Position numbers and translations under genes: made by a program. Under the pieces are notes generated by a model. That model ran no database searches. It saw only the letters and a program-made list of their open reading frames with translations, and was not told the DNA's origin. From Cladopsammia gracilis (Eukaryota; Cnidaria; Anthozoa; Scleractinia; Dendrophylliidae), in NCBI GenBank assembly GCA_022457155.1, contig JAJGOT010000437.1, positions 513,501 through 577,500 on the forward strand: DNA of 64,000 bases, given 5' to 3'. Each line of letters opens with the position of its first letter. Position 1 is the first letter of the stretch. Of this stretch, positions 21,468 to 34,700 are shown one piece after another.

Positions 21468-24400
21468 CTACGTGGGTAAACAAGCTAAAATAGATTTCGT
21501 GTCGAACTTAAAGTTTAAAAACGCTGAAGAAGAAAACTGAAACTCTTTATCTTCCCAGCTGTGTTCTGAGGGAGTAGCTATCGGCTGCTGCTTAGAGCGG
21601 GAAGACGAGGATTGTGTGGGTGGGGCTCCACGTGGTGAGATATGTTCGTGATTGAAGCCGATAACACCTTGAGGATGGGCGTAAGGGTGATAAATGGCTC
21701 CATGAGGTGTGGATACACCCATGGGCGGAGAAGGCTGAGTTGCTGTGATGGGACCATATCCCAGTTTTCCAGACAGCAGTTGTTGTAGTGGATTTAATGA
21801 TTTTTCGGTGACTGATTCCTCCGATGGCCGTTGTAGGATCTTGTAAACCGGTCTGTCGTCCCGCTCTTTCATAACTGGAGAGACTCGATGGCCTGCTTCT
21901 TCATCCTTTAAAGACTGGTAATCTAGGATGACAGGAAGATCAATTTAGACGGGGCAGCGTTTGCTTAAAGCCGGGGACAATGTCACATCTTATTAGTACC
22001 AAAAAGAAAGAAATCCCTGTGACATTGCAGCTTAAAACCCTGTCGTATCCGACTTGCTGAGGAAATACTTACATGTACAACAGGAATCGTTTCGTGAAAA
22101 TCAAGCCTACCACTTGCTTGATTTAAGAAATTGATACAAACGCTATAGGGATTCTGAAAGAATTTAAAGTAACTGTGTTTTCCACCTTGCTCAGTTTTCT
22201 TTGTTCTTTACTAAAGAAATAAAAAACGCGCCGAGTGCATTATTGAGTTATATAAGCACGCGGGAATTTTTAAGAACACGAGAGAAGTGCAGAGAAGCAC
22301 GAGCCAAAGGCGAGTGCTTCTCGCACTTCTCGAGTGTTCTTAAAAATTCCCAAGTGCTTATCTAAGTTTTTTATTTCTTTTATAAAATAAAACGCAGTTA
22401 TGATGAACCTTACGTCACGCGCGGGGCTGAAAACAATAGCTGATAACAATAGCAAAACAAAGGATTATATATTCCCCTCGTCATATTCCCCCCAACATAT
22501 GCCCCTCGCCTTAGTCCCCTTGACTTATTCCCCTCATAATAGAATAACACAAACGGGAAGACAAAATAGGGCATAACAAGGAAAACACTCTAGCATCGGT
22601 CAATATTTTTTGTTTACATAAAAAGACAACTTCGTCAATCTTATTCCTACGTATTTAACTTGCCGGTCGCGACCAAAAAACGAAACGTTAATAACATTAT
22701 TCGAAGGTATCGTACCTCGATTCAGGTTTCGAGTCTTCAATAATGTATGACGCCTCGTTTTGCGCTTGAACCTGAATATGTTTCCGCCGGTTCCCTTGGA
22801 AAACACACCGCAACCACTCCATTGATCTTCGAAAGATGAAGGCGGGCAGTTGGGCCATGGCGAGACCACGAGTACTGTTCATACACTTTCTTCTCTCTCT
22901 TCCTCCTTCTACTCATAACGAAGCAACGTGCTCAATGCAAATTTGGCAAAAGCAAAACATGTTTACCGTCTCGCTTCGTCACGTGCCGTGATCCCAATGC
23001 GGCCTTGCGGAATCATGCTTTTTTGCATTTGAATTGAACGGAATGTTACTCTCCGAAAAATTAATAGTTTCTTTGTTTTAGAAAACCTCACAAGGTGAAA
23101 AATAAGCATGTTATTGACCTGTCCCTCGGGGATATGTGATATATTCCCCTCGTGGCGTTCCCTCGGGCTACGCCCTCGGGTACGCCACAAGGGGAATATA
23201 TCACATATCCCTTCGCTCCTGGTCAATAACCCTTACATATGTAATTACTAATACAAACATACACTTTTGTATTTTCCGAAACCTCTTCTATTGCTTGCAT
23301 CAATTTATTTTAGTTTTGTTTAAACATTGTTCATTTTGTACAATGTGTGCGGCAAAGCAATGTGTTGGTTTTGATTTTCGCGGACTCGCTCTGTACACAT
23401 GAGATAAACAAGTAGCTGCTGATAGTAGCAAGCAAAAATGTTATACAACTTTGCAGCACTGAACACTCGATTCTTAAAGTGGTATTTTCAGAAGTATGAA
23501 GCTACGCTTTTGGTAATCAATTTTTACGGGAATGTGATATCGACTTTCCATACAACAAGTGCATTCTGCATCATACCATGCCAGCCCAGCTGAAAATAGA
23601 AGCCAAAAAAGTGCACGAATTGATTAGCCCACCTTTAAGTATCTTGGGTCTTTGTCGTAGTGGGTGATTGAGTTCGTGCTGCAGTTGGAACTTGTCTTGC
23701 TGTTGTTTTCGCCTTCTTTCGATGGCTGCACGTTTCTGTTCCTGTTCTAAGCGCTGCTCTTCTTTCGCCAGAAGTTTTTGAAGCTGTTTATTTCCAGGTG
23801 ATTCCACGGCACTTGGCTCCAGAATGGGGTTGGGTTGTTTTTGCCGTGCTACTGAAATCCACTTCCTTAAACCCCTAGAGTGGAAACTCATACCATTAAC
23901 ACTGATGACTTGGTTTTCTTAACTGAGTTGATAGAGTAAATTGGCCACCGTAAAGATATTCAAAAGCTGATGCAGGGGTTTCATTAACATTTTGAACAGG
24001 AGGGCAATGAGTTTGAGCAGGTGGGCACACGATCGGAAGCCTCTAGGGGGGTCCGTAGATAATGATGTATTTTCCTGAATTTTGAAGCACGAACTTAAGC
24101 ATCTTACTGTTGCTTGAAACGTTGTATTGTGTTTGTTTAATTGACTGTTCTGACCTTTTTCCGGTCACCATAACACACGTGGAACTTGTTTGCAACTCAG
24201 TGACATCATGCAAAACATAATGCAGAGCACTAAGCTGGTAATGCATTGTGGGGCAATTTCAGTTGTTTGTCACGTTTCTTCTGTACAGGCAGCAGCGGGA
24301 GGTAAATAAGCAAGAACTTCGTTGTTTTTTACGTTGAAATATGCTTTATTTTTTAGAACACGCATCAAAAAGGTCAAGTTAGTAGATTATTTAACTTGTT

Positions 24401-27400
24401 GGCGAAAAAAATAAGGTTTAGATGTTCAAAACAGACAGGCAAAATCGTGTTCACAGCCGGTCAATTTGCCCGGTGTGAAACTCCTGTGAGGTTTCAAGCG
24501 CTAGCCCTTCGTCCGAGCGAATCGAAACGCCACCCTCAACTCAGTTGCCCAACCAAATTTTCATATTTCACTCCCCCGCTTCCGCTTCCACTGATGTCGC
24601 TAATGACAACCAGGCTTAACACGTAAAATAATATATTGCTACCTATTCCCCTTCTATCTGCATAGATATCTGTATATCTTTCTTTTTAATCGACGTTTGT
24701 GGGCAAAACACCATTGTTTCTTGTGGACAAATAGGGATGATATCTGTTTACAAACATTCTTTTTGTTATTCAAATGTGCCAACCACTGGAACAAAAGAAC
24801 CCTTTGTTTCAGCAGCCAATAAGGCTCTGGTTGGCACATTAATAACAATTGGTGACGTCAATGATATCTTCCCTATTCCACTTTGAAAAAATGAATGTTG
24901 CATATTTGCTTATCTGTGTTGAATGACGAAATAAAATTTCCAAAGTACTCCAAAATGCTACACTGTCTTACTTTAAAAACGGCATAACCATGAAGAAAGC
25001 ATTTGGATTCAGTCCCAGGTTCTCCCGGCTGACTGTATCTTTCTTGTGGCTTGGAAGATCGCTAATGTAAAACCAGTCTATGTTCTGTAGAGCAAACAAA
25101 GACATGCAGAACAGTCAACATGTTTTAGTATGAAAAAGGTTTTGTTGAATTACTGTAAACTGTTCAAACTGCATACCATTTCTGACATTTCTGAAATGGT
25201 ACAACCTGTATGTACATGTAAGACATACACGATGTACATGTAATTATGGGTGATGTCGCAGCTCTTAGAAGGTCTCACACCATTGGCTTGCCACCCTTAG
25301 ACCTAACAATAGGCAATAGGACAAACAACACAACAATGGACCCTTACCCTAAAAACAATAGCAGCCTTGTTTTACAAGGCCAATGAAAATAGAAGCTTCT
25401 AAGAGCTGCGACCCTACTGGTAATTATGCGACAATTTTTATAAACAACAATATTGAGTGCACAGGAAAAAAAAACATCAATCATTTTTAATCATCTACCA
25501 ACTATAATTAAGATCAAAGATTTCCCCCTCAGGAATGATTCCAAGAAATTACTAAATATTACCGCATGTTTCTCTACCTGCCTTTTCATTTATTCTTTTA
25601 TAATTAGTTATCAGTTAAATATTTTATAACAGAAGTGTATTTTCACATTTGACTTTTTTGGAATGATGTATTGGCTAATATAAGGTACACTTTTTATCTA
25701 CAGTGTAGTAAGCAAAGGAAGTTACAACTTACTTATTTTATGAGTAGTGTTGGTCGTAATTCATCTGTGTCAGTAGGTTTTTCAAAAAAAAGTCTGATTT
25801 TTTTGTTGTTGTCAATTTTATTATCAGGTCATTTCACAAATTAGGGTTTTTTCCAGTGAGTGTAATTGGAACCTTTGACAGTTTCCTTGTTGAGTGTCAG
25901 ACAAGTATTTTTACCTTAATTTCTCCTCTGGTTTGTGGTTGGAAAACTGTTTTCTCAGGGACACCAGGAACAATGTACAGTCTAACCTATAAAAAAATAA
26001 AAATTCCATTCACAAATGATAATGAATTAAAGAAAAGATAGAAACCTCTTCATCACAGAAAAAGGTAAGGTATGACATATGAATGCTGTGTAATTCAACA
26101 GAACAAAACTGATTAAATACACCGAATGCAAATATGGCCGCCAGGCAATTTTTTGTTTGGCCAAGTGTCCAGAGAAATTAATGATACCACGTAAACAAGT
26201 GCTGCTAAGTGTATCATCTTGCAAAGTTTGAGTGTTTTTGGTTTAACGGTTGCAAAGTTATGGCTCACTGAAATTTAAAGCATTTGTATGAGAAAAGACA
26301 TTCTATCCTAACTAGCCTCGCTTTCATGTTTTTCCCAAAATTTGATTGCCTGCAACTTCTCCTAAAATAAGAATATGGCCTTGAAAATGCACACAACGAC
26401 TTATTTTGACCTAATCTTTATCATTATTCAATTACTTTTCTTTTCTTGAGAACCTGTCCAAACAAAAAATTGTTGGACGGCCATATTTGCATTCGGTGTA
26501 TAAGGGGCTGATATTTTAATTTTAATATGGAAGCTTAATCTCTTCTTCCTGTACCACTATGTCAACAGGATAGCGATTGTTTGGTTTCTGTAAATGTTTG
26601 CTAGTATCCATAATTTATACAAAAACACAGGAGGGCAAAAGCAACCTTGCAACATACAGTCATGTCTGAGTTGAAAAGGATTGGGCTTCTGTGGGGTGAG
26701 GTGCAGGCTGCACTGCCACAGCCATAGACAGACCACAGAGGCAAAACATTTTTTTGCTGCCTTATACATGTATCCTACTCGGGGTATAGAGGAATGAGCT
26801 TAGTTGAGTTGAAGAGAGAGATGATGTAAAGCAAAGTTTGAACTTATCTTAGGAGTCAACAACAACGAGGACTAAAAACAACATGGTCCAAAAGTCCAAC
26901 ATACTATCTACGTGATCGGTACATCTTTGCAGCACTGACAAAACTGTGAAAACAAACATGTACCTCAAACTTGCACAAACTAAATGTGCTATATGCTTGA
27001 GATACAGTGACATATGGTGCAACAGTCATATAAATGTACTGGTATTTTAAGATCTAAACTTTTTCGATCTTCATAATTATTATAAAGACCGGCCAGTGTC
27101 CTAGCATTACTACAAGAAGAGAGGTTAACAAACACAGAAGATGGAATTACTAATAGTACTAGGGTCCAGGCCCATCCCCTAGATCTGCTACTGGACTGAA
27201 CCAGGGCTGTCATTAGTAGCCGCAACAAGCTACATGTACATGTACATGTTTTATGGCCAGCAACTACAGTAAAGATGACCAAACTACTCATAGTTTTAAA
27301 ATGACTAAAAAGACAACAGGCATGGAAGACTTCCTATCCTTAAAAGCGGATCTGGCTCCTTCAAACTCTAATGACTTTTTCAAAGCCAAATAATAGCCCT

Positions 27401-30400
27401 GTGTACATGACCTTTATATAACTAAAACTTCAGACTGTAGCAGTACATGACTGTACATGTATGTCTTTACCTGATGATCCTGAAAGTTGTGCTCAAGATA
27501 TTCATCAGGGTCAGCAAAAAATGACATGTCAAATCCAGTCTCTTCTAAGACCTACAATGCAATTTAACACTTTCACTCAATTATGAAGACATGTAACATG
27601 TAATGTATTGTTCCAGAAACTATTCATAGTTGTTTGGTTTTTTTCCCCTGTTTAGAAGAGTTGTCAGCATCAAATTTCTCCTTGTAATATTTATGCCTAA
27701 GTCAATCAAAAAGGTCATGAGAATTATAAGGACTGGATCACACAAGATGAGTTCTCTTGATATCCAAACAATTTCTCAGGGGTGGAAATAACGGCCGGTC
27801 AACGGACAATGTCCGGCCTGATTGGGGCTTTGACCGGTCAAACGTTCATCTTGCCGGTCATGTTGACCGGTCACATCCATAGTGATCCTTTCAAAACTTT
27901 AGAAATACAATAAAATAGCTAAATATCGCAAAGTTATCCTAGAGTTATCTTAAAGTTACCCGTAAAGCTACCGTAAAATTATCGCAAAGCGGCTACCGTA
28001 ACGTTAGATTAACCGTAATTTCCCCTCGAAACTACCGTAAAGTTATAGCAAAGGTACCGTAACGTTATTGTAAAGTTCCCGTAAAACTACCGTATACTAC
28101 TGTAAAGTTATCGTAAACGGTTACGGTTACTGTAACATTATAGTTATGAAAAGCTACCATATAGTTATCGCAAAGCTACCAAGCCGTTATCGTAAAGTTT
28201 CCGTAACGTTATATCATAAAGTTGCCGTAAACTACTGCAAAGTTATCGCAAAGCCATCGTAACGTTATCGTAAAGTGCTGGTAAAACTACCGTAAAGCTA
28301 CGGTAAATGGCTATAGCAAAGCTACCACAAACGTTTACCACTGAGCTAGCCATTGGTTGGGGGGGGGAGGGGGTCGTATTGTGTACTTGTGGAAAATTAA
28401 ATTCGTTATACTTGACCGGCCAGAAATGAAGTATGACCGAGCTAAAATTTATTTGGCCGGTCATCTTGACCGGTGGACGTCCCAAAATTATTTCCAGCCC
28501 TGATTTCTCCCCACTACTTCTATAGGAAAGATAAAGGGACAAGAAATTAGAATTTAAATTTTGATATTAGGGCTTAAAGGGTTAAGGTCTTGTGTTATCC
28601 TAGTTTTGACATTTTTAATTTATGATTTAAACATGTTTTGTTTTTTCTAATCAAATCAAGTTCATTACCAACTACATGTACATGTGTAAACTTGTACAAT
28701 CAAACATATACTACAGTAGAAGAGTCAAATGCAGTCTAAACATCTTTACTGAATTCAGCAATGCTAATTGTTGATTTAAATTAGGTTAATTCCATAAAGA
28801 ACTGTCCAGATGTAAGTTTTCACATTGTTCACTACTCACTTCTCTGATTGCACAGTCAAATGCACTTTCATCTTTGTTGACCTTTCCTTTTGGGAAACCC
28901 CAACTTGTCCTTGACATGAACGGCTGCACCAGCACACACTAAAACAAATATACACACTGTATCTCATATATAAGCTACAAATTTATATGGGTATGTGCCA
29001 CTGTGAGGGTATGGTTTCAAGCAGTTTAGTCTGGGATAGGATATAGAAATCAGAGAGTTTTGGTGTAGAATAGGGTGTCATTTACTGGAAAAAATGATCA
29101 GGGGTACATGTATAGAGTTTCTGAAAAATAGCAAGCCTGGGATAGGGTAAGGATTTTTGGTGTCTAGTTTAGAATAGGGTTGCAAAATGAGGCTGAACAT
29201 GGTCTGGTATTCACCTTATGCATAAATGGCGACCAATTTATTATTTCTTAATTAGCCTCAATGGCCTTGTTAGCAATTGTGCAAAATTCAAAACATTTTT
29301 TACTCTAAAACGAGGCCCAGTGATGCATACACCTAATTCAATAAAGGTTGCTTTGGCAGTTGGTCATTGGTAATTGGGATTTGGCATTTGGCATACGGAG
29401 TGACAATGCAATGCTTCGCTTGAGTGACTGCCAAACAATAGCTTCCCAATGCCCAATTACCAATGACCAAAGCAACCTTTATTGAATTAGGTGTATAAAA
29501 GAATAATAAATCGGCTGCCACTTATGCATAAGGTGTATAAGGTAAGGGTTCAGAGTCCAAGCAGCACACCATCACACAAAAAACATACCCCCTGCCCAAT
29601 GTGAACACTACTGTGTATGAAAATAATATGGGTGCAAGAAAGAATGAGGCGCGCAAACGATATACACGAGGAGAGAAAGAGGGCCTGCCCGGGAGGTCCC
29701 CGAAAATCGTTACCTGCCCCCTATCCAATTACATGTACTTATCAGCGCTGAAAACAGATCCCTTCACACAAAAGCACAAATTGCAGGAAATTCTGCAACA
29801 TGTCGGTCGAGAGTGGCAATGAATTGCAATCCAAATCGAATCGCAGAAGAAAATGAGATGATGAAAATCCTTATATTTTCTGTTGTCCATACGAATAGCT
29901 TATCATTATCGGTCGTCGTTACAAAAAGGTCTGGATTAACGTCTTACTTCAATCTATTCAAGCCATTTGGAGGGAAAATGGCTGTGGCTGAAAATAGCTC
30001 GGAGTCTTCATTAGATTGGGATATCTGTTGAGAAAATTGAAGTGTTTCCAAAGTTGTGTGCTCTCTGTGTGGAAAAAAGCTGATTAAATTATGTGACATA
30101 TTTAGTTCTGTTTCCTTGGCACTTTCAGAAGATTCTAGCGAAAATGATGTTGGCAAGACGTGTAAAAGAAAAAGAGGAGCCATCTTACATTGTAACTCCA
30201 GGAATTTATAGTAACAGGCACTCTTTCTCTCCCTGCGTGTCGCACCCCGTTCTTTCTTGCGCCCATATTATTTTCATGTACCTGCTACGCAGGCTATCTT
30301 TGTGTTGAAAATTGTTATTTTTGTCAGGAAAAAAAGTTATCACTAACAATAATTATTCCCATTTCTCACGGATATTATGGATTATATATTATGGATTACA

Positions 30401-31578
30401 TGCATATATTGGCTGTTCACCTTGTCCAAGTTTTGATTTAACAAAATTGCTCCATGAACAGGAACACTGTATTTATATTTCTTCCAGTCCTCAAAAACTA
30501 CATCGATGTCTTCTCCAGTTTTATTAAGAAAGGGAAACTGCTGAAAAAGTGACCAGGTTAAGGATAGTAAACTGAAAGGCCTATCAAGATATAACAGAAC
30601 AACTACATGTAAGCTTATATAAGGGGTGGCGAATGGTACCTTCAAAATCGTGGGTCTCGGAAAATTTTGGCCCGGTCTCAAAATCTCGGCAGTTTTTGTT
30701 TTAAGTCTCAAAGTATCGTTTGGCTGGTGCTTTTTCTGTCTCAGAGTCTCAGATTTTTTTCCTCAAGGTCTCAGAGTCTCGGATACTTTTTTCGAGCATT
30801 CTCATTCTTCATCCTTGTTTGTTGTTTGATAGGTGAATCGGATATTTTTAGCACCGAGTCTCGGGCTCGGTTTTTTCCCGCATTGGGTCTCGGGCTCGGA
30901 TTTTATAACGTAGCTGCGGTCGCGGTCTCAGATTTCGAAACAAGGGTCTCGGCGAGTCTCGGATTTACCATTTGCCACCCCTTATATACATGTGTATGTA
31001 CATGAGGGTGATTTATGGATACAAGACTGCTTTTCTAACATAATAAACAGTACAGTCAAATGTTCCAATGCAAGGAAGATGAGCAATGTTCTAACTCCTC
31101 TTTTCAACTGTCGTCAAGTTCTCATGCGAGGACATGACATCCTGTCAGAGTATAAAGCCGAGCTTACCACTAAACTAAGTAAGTTTATATTATGTACAGT
31201 GTATGTCTGTATGTCGTTGGATAATATGAATATAACACTATTTTCAAAAGGATATTGATGTTGGTAAAATCTTTAAGGCCACAAGGTGGCAGATCTGGCT
31301 GCTCCTGTCTGTGGAAGTCCACATAAAACCAATGCGCCGTTTCGATCTGAAAACACAATCGAACGATGTCTTTCCTCTCTTCTTCCGGGATGTTGATCAA
31401 AAATCGACTAAAAAGGGAGGGAAAACAACCGTTGAAATCAAGAACACGAAATACGAAATAAAGTCACATAACTTCAAACCAACCTGCAGAGATCTTCCAG
31501 AATTGTTTGTGGGATAACAGATTTAGAAGGAAAGAAGGGAGAATCGCTTTCGATGCAATCGACTTCTTCGGACGCCAT
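21468..31578 (-). CDS. DCP2: mRNA-decapping enzyme 2 (DCP2), complete
   Basis: Nine exons join in phase to 481 aa plus stop: 31578-31484, 31407-31239, 30540-30421, 28938-28840, 27551-27471, 25986-25915, 25084-24972, 23874-23633, 21922-21468, all with GT-AG borders. DCP2 is the cytoplasmic Nudix hydrolase that removes the m7G cap with DCP1. The N-terminal regulatory domain (about 22-125) has the family pattern ILEDLCSRF then CFQIETAHWFYVDF. The Nudix fold follows, with SWGFPKGKVNKDE and RE-VLEETG spanning the exon 4/5 junction (residues about 146-168) and keeping the catalytic Glu residues. The Box B region ends with NPNAFFMVMPFLKGLRKW. Exon 8 has a Gln/Glu/Arg-rich coiled coil. The C terminus has the short motif AFLNFKFD, matching the end of the human enzyme (420 aa). 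Transcribed divergently from PIGO. Confidence 0.96.
22211..22382. mobile_element. Foldback repeat in DCP2 intron 8
   Basis: The inverted halves around GGGAATTTTTAAGAACACGAG and its mirror TCGAGTGTTCTTAAAAATTC extend outward to AAGAAATAAAAAACG and TTTTTTATTTCTTT. This is a palindromic MITE of about 170 bp. Confidence 0.65.
23121..23232. mobile_element. Palindromic repeat in DCP2 intron 8
   Basis: The left half (CCCTCGGGGATATGTGATAT followed by ATTCCCCTCGTGGCG) is mirrored by CGCCACAAGGGGAATATATC and ACATATCCCTTCG around a short centre rich in CCCTCGGG. No target duplication was identified. Confidence 0.6.
27777..28502. mobile_element. CAGGG-ended element filled with a GTAAAG repeat
   Basis: The ends CAGGGGTGGAAATAA and TTATTTCCAGCCCTG are flanked by ATTTCT on both sides (27771-27776 and 28503-28508). 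Subterminal regions carry several GACCGGTCA/GGCCGGTCA words. The centre (about 27940-28320) is a degenerate tandem repeat of words such as ACCGTAAAGTTATCG, roughly 20-25 copies by eye. CAGGG ends occur in hAT and CACTA/Chapaev elements; the 6 bp duplication does not settle which. It lies in DCP2 intron 4. Confidence 0.7.
29211..29535. mobile_element. Outer MITE interrupted by a second MITE
   Basis: Outer inverted ends CACCTTATGCATAAATGGC (about 29215) and GCCACTTATGCATAAGGTG (about 29518-29536) continue inward as TTTATTATT and AATAATAAA. The interruption is the TA-flanked element at 29330-29493. Located in DCP2 intron 3. Confidence 0.65.
29330..29493. mobile_element. Inner MITE, 164 bp, TA-flanked
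   Basis: The ends CACCTAATTCAATAAAGGTT and its exact inverted copy are flanked by TA (29328-29329, 29494-29495). The arms of about 60 bp (including TGGTCATTGGTAATTGGG and its mirror) form a strong hairpin. It lies within the outer MITE 29211-29535. Confidence 0.8.
30621..30981. mobile_element. MITE rich in GGTCTCGG in DCP2 intron 2
   Basis: The ends AGGGGTGGCGAATGGTA and TACCATTTGCCACCCCT are flanked by TATA. The interior repeats GGTCTCA/GTCTCGG about a dozen times in one orientation. An open frame through it is repeat-derived. Confidence 0.7.
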
Positions 31579-31721
31579 CTTTCAAAATAACCTTGCCTCG
31601 TTCTCATTCGTAATGGAAAGAGCTTGGGTTTGAGCTTAGCCACCGCGCAAATTAATCCATCATGGCGGACAAGTTGAGTTGGTAGGACTTCATAGAGGTT
31701 TCAATATTTCGCTATCACGAA
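31579..31721. promoter_or_regulatory. Bidirectional promoter between DCP2 and PIGO
   Basis: Only 143 bp separate the two divergent start codons. The stretch must hold both 5' UTRs and the core promoters unless there are upstream non-coding exons. No TATA box stands out. It contains GAGCTTGGGTTTGAGC, an imperfect GCTC-rich palindrome, and AATCCATCATGGCGGAC, a CCATNTT-like YY1-type motif often seen at housekeeping start sites; the factor assignment is inference. Confidence 0.6.
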
Positions 31722-34700
31722 ATGGGTTACGGGCTGAAACTTCTGGCATTGTTTTGCTCCGTTTCGTTTCTCTATGTTGTGGGAATTTTTCTCTTCACGC
31801 GAGGTTTTCTTCTAAAGCGGCTTGTTATTAACGAGTACAGCGAGTGCACGGAAACCCCTCACTTGCTCTCGGATCAACAACACTCGAGCAATACTGAAGG
31901 CTGTTGGCTTAAGAAAAGGCACGGAAAGGCTGTCATCCTCATCATCGATGCCTTGCGCTACGATTTTGCGCTATACAACGAGAGTTTAGACGAGCATGAG
32001 ACGTTACCTTATCACAATAAGTTGAAAGTGATTCGTGACGTTTTGGAAAAGACGCCAGAACACGGAGCTTTGTTTCGGTTTGTCGCAGATCCACCGACCA
32101 CCACAATGCAGCGACTGAAGGGACTTACTACTGGTGAGAAGCTCAGGATTCTTTTCAATCCTGTCGTTATCTGTTGGTTCTCCTCAGATTTATAAATGCT
32201 CATTTTAGTCTACATATATATGTAATGTACCAGTCAATTCCAAGACCGCCCATCCCCCCCCCCCCCCCGGGCAACCCCCCGGGCATTTGACTTTTTTTAA
32301 AAAAAATTGTCAAATGCCCCACTATGTGGGCAGTTAATATAGTCAAATGCCCCACCGTGCAGGGCTTCACAGAGCGTCAAATGCCCCACCGTCCGGGCAA
32401 GGAGGGATTAAAGTAACTAGTTACAGTGGATTTCAGCTTACTTTGGCCTCGCCATTTGCCAAGTTCGTTGGCAAATTTGATACTATGTTGCGAAGTTGTC
32501 AATTGCATTTGTCAGTTTGCCAACCAAACTTGCGAACTTTGAAACGAAGTTGGCAACTTCGGTGCCAACGAAGCCTGTATGTAAAGTCTGAAGTTGTTCT
32601 TAACGCTATTTGTGAAGTCAAAACAATTTTTAGCCGATCTGGATGGTTTTCTTTAACATAATAGACTTGCCAAGACAAATCTATAAACTGGTGCTGTTCG
32701 GATTGTTTTCGAGGTGAGATCACGTACGCTGTAAGATGCATGCCACTATTTCAGTTGTGGTTTTGAATTCGACCAACATATAAATCGTACACATTATCTT
32801 TCATGTTCACTTTAAATATCTAAATCTTTGCTTGTGCTGTCGTCTGTTGTTTATATATCTCTTAGCTAGATTTAGTTGCAGCGAAAAAAATAGAACGAAC
32901 ATATGTTTCGAAATACTAAATGTGAACAAAGATCTTACTTAGTCACTTTCGTTTTGTCTGTTGATAAAAAAAAAAACGCAACAGACGTGGAACCGGAAAG
33001 AATGGATTACGAAATCTTTCACCTTGCGACCGCTAACCAACGTTTTTGTTGAAGTCAAATGCCCGCCCCGTCGGGCCTCGTTTCATGTCAAATGCCCCAC
33101 TATGCGGAGCTAACCTCTCGTCAAATGCCCGGGGTATGCCCGGGGGGGGGGGGATGGGCGGTCTTGGAATTGACTGGTACATAATGGGCCATTCCATTTA
33201 ATATCTGCACCCCATTGAGGTATAAAGAAATCTTGGGGGGAGGGGGGGTTACTTGTGTCGGCATCCTTTCATCTTCAAAAAATTCCCAAGGGGGTGTTCT
33301 GTCAGAACTTAGATCTTTTTTCCTTAGGGGGGGAGGATGTTGCCTTAGCAGGGGGATGTTGAGTGAATACCTCAATAGGGGGGGGGGGGGTGCGGATATA
33401 CAAACCAAAAGTGGGGGTAACAATAAACTTGTTTTGAAACTTAATTTTATGAACATGTATATTTGAAGCATGTTCGATAAAGTGATGAAGTGCCATACAA
33501 GCTCTAATTAGTCCCCTCTCTAATAATGACTATGTCTCCAGAGTTCAATCCTGGGATGCCTGCAGATGAGCACAATGCATACAGTCCCCTTTTGATGTCA
33601 CATTAATTTGTTAAATAGTGAAAAAACGTTCTCTGGTTAAAATTTTTTTAACTTTTTTAATTATGTATGCCCATACACTTTCTCCACATAATTTTTCTAT
33701 CCATTGAAGACAACAGGATGGTAAGCTTATAGTTTTTAAAAATTCTTACCCAGAGAACGTTTTTTCGCGTTTTAATTATTATGAATCCTCGGTACGGATC
33801 TTCAATTAATTTTTTGTCACATTTTGTAGTAGGAATCACCCACCCCTCCCTTTCTACTGCTAGCCAAAGGTAATGCTTGTCACATTACAGATGACAATAT
33901 TTTTGGGACACCCTTACATTTTCTTAACTGTCAAGAGAAATTCTCTGGAAATATGTATTTCCTGTTCAAGAGAAGTGCCTGTTACAGCTGTAAGCTGAAT
34001 GGGAAAACCAACATTGCTTTGGCGGGGAGGGAGGGTGTTAGTAGTAACACTGTGACCTAATGTAAGTGTCCCCTGCTCCTCCTCTGTTATAAACTACTGT
34101 ACTTTTGAGCACTTATTTGTGGCTATTCCAGGACATGTAGTTTTAATTTTTCAGGAAGTCTACCTACATTTGTGGATGCGGGAAGAAACTTTGCCAGCTC
34201 CAACATCACTGAAGACAACATTATTTCTCAGCTAAAATCTCTGCATAAAAACATCACCTTCATGGGTGATGACACCTGGGGAAGTCTGTTCCCTGATTCA
34301 TTCCACAGGTCCTTTCCATTCCCATCATTTAATGTTATGGATCTTCACACGGTAGACAATGGAGTCATTGCACATTTAGTTCCAGAGTTAAAGGCAAATG
34401 ACTGGGATGTACTGATTGGTCATTTTCTTGGGGTTGATCATTGTGGACACAAGTATGGCCCCAATCACCCTGAAATGACTTCTAAGCTCTCTCAGATGGA
34501 TGCCATGTTACGGTATGTACATGTATTACAGGCCTTCTGATGGGATGTGAAAAAAAATTGAAAATCATTCAACATTTTCAGGGAAGATTGTGCAGCAAAA
34601 TAGGGTTGTAATGCAGCAGATTGTGCAATTTTTCTTCACTAATAAATTTAAGTCTGTTTTTCACAACTTTCAGATGAAAGAATAACTTTTTCCACCATTA

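Noticed and set aside
29813..30183. Short frames around MAVAENSSESSLDWDIC and CALCGKK-like words
   Set aside because: Possibly a tiny decayed coding remnant, but it lies in a DCP2 intron, is broken by a stop and has no recognisable domain.
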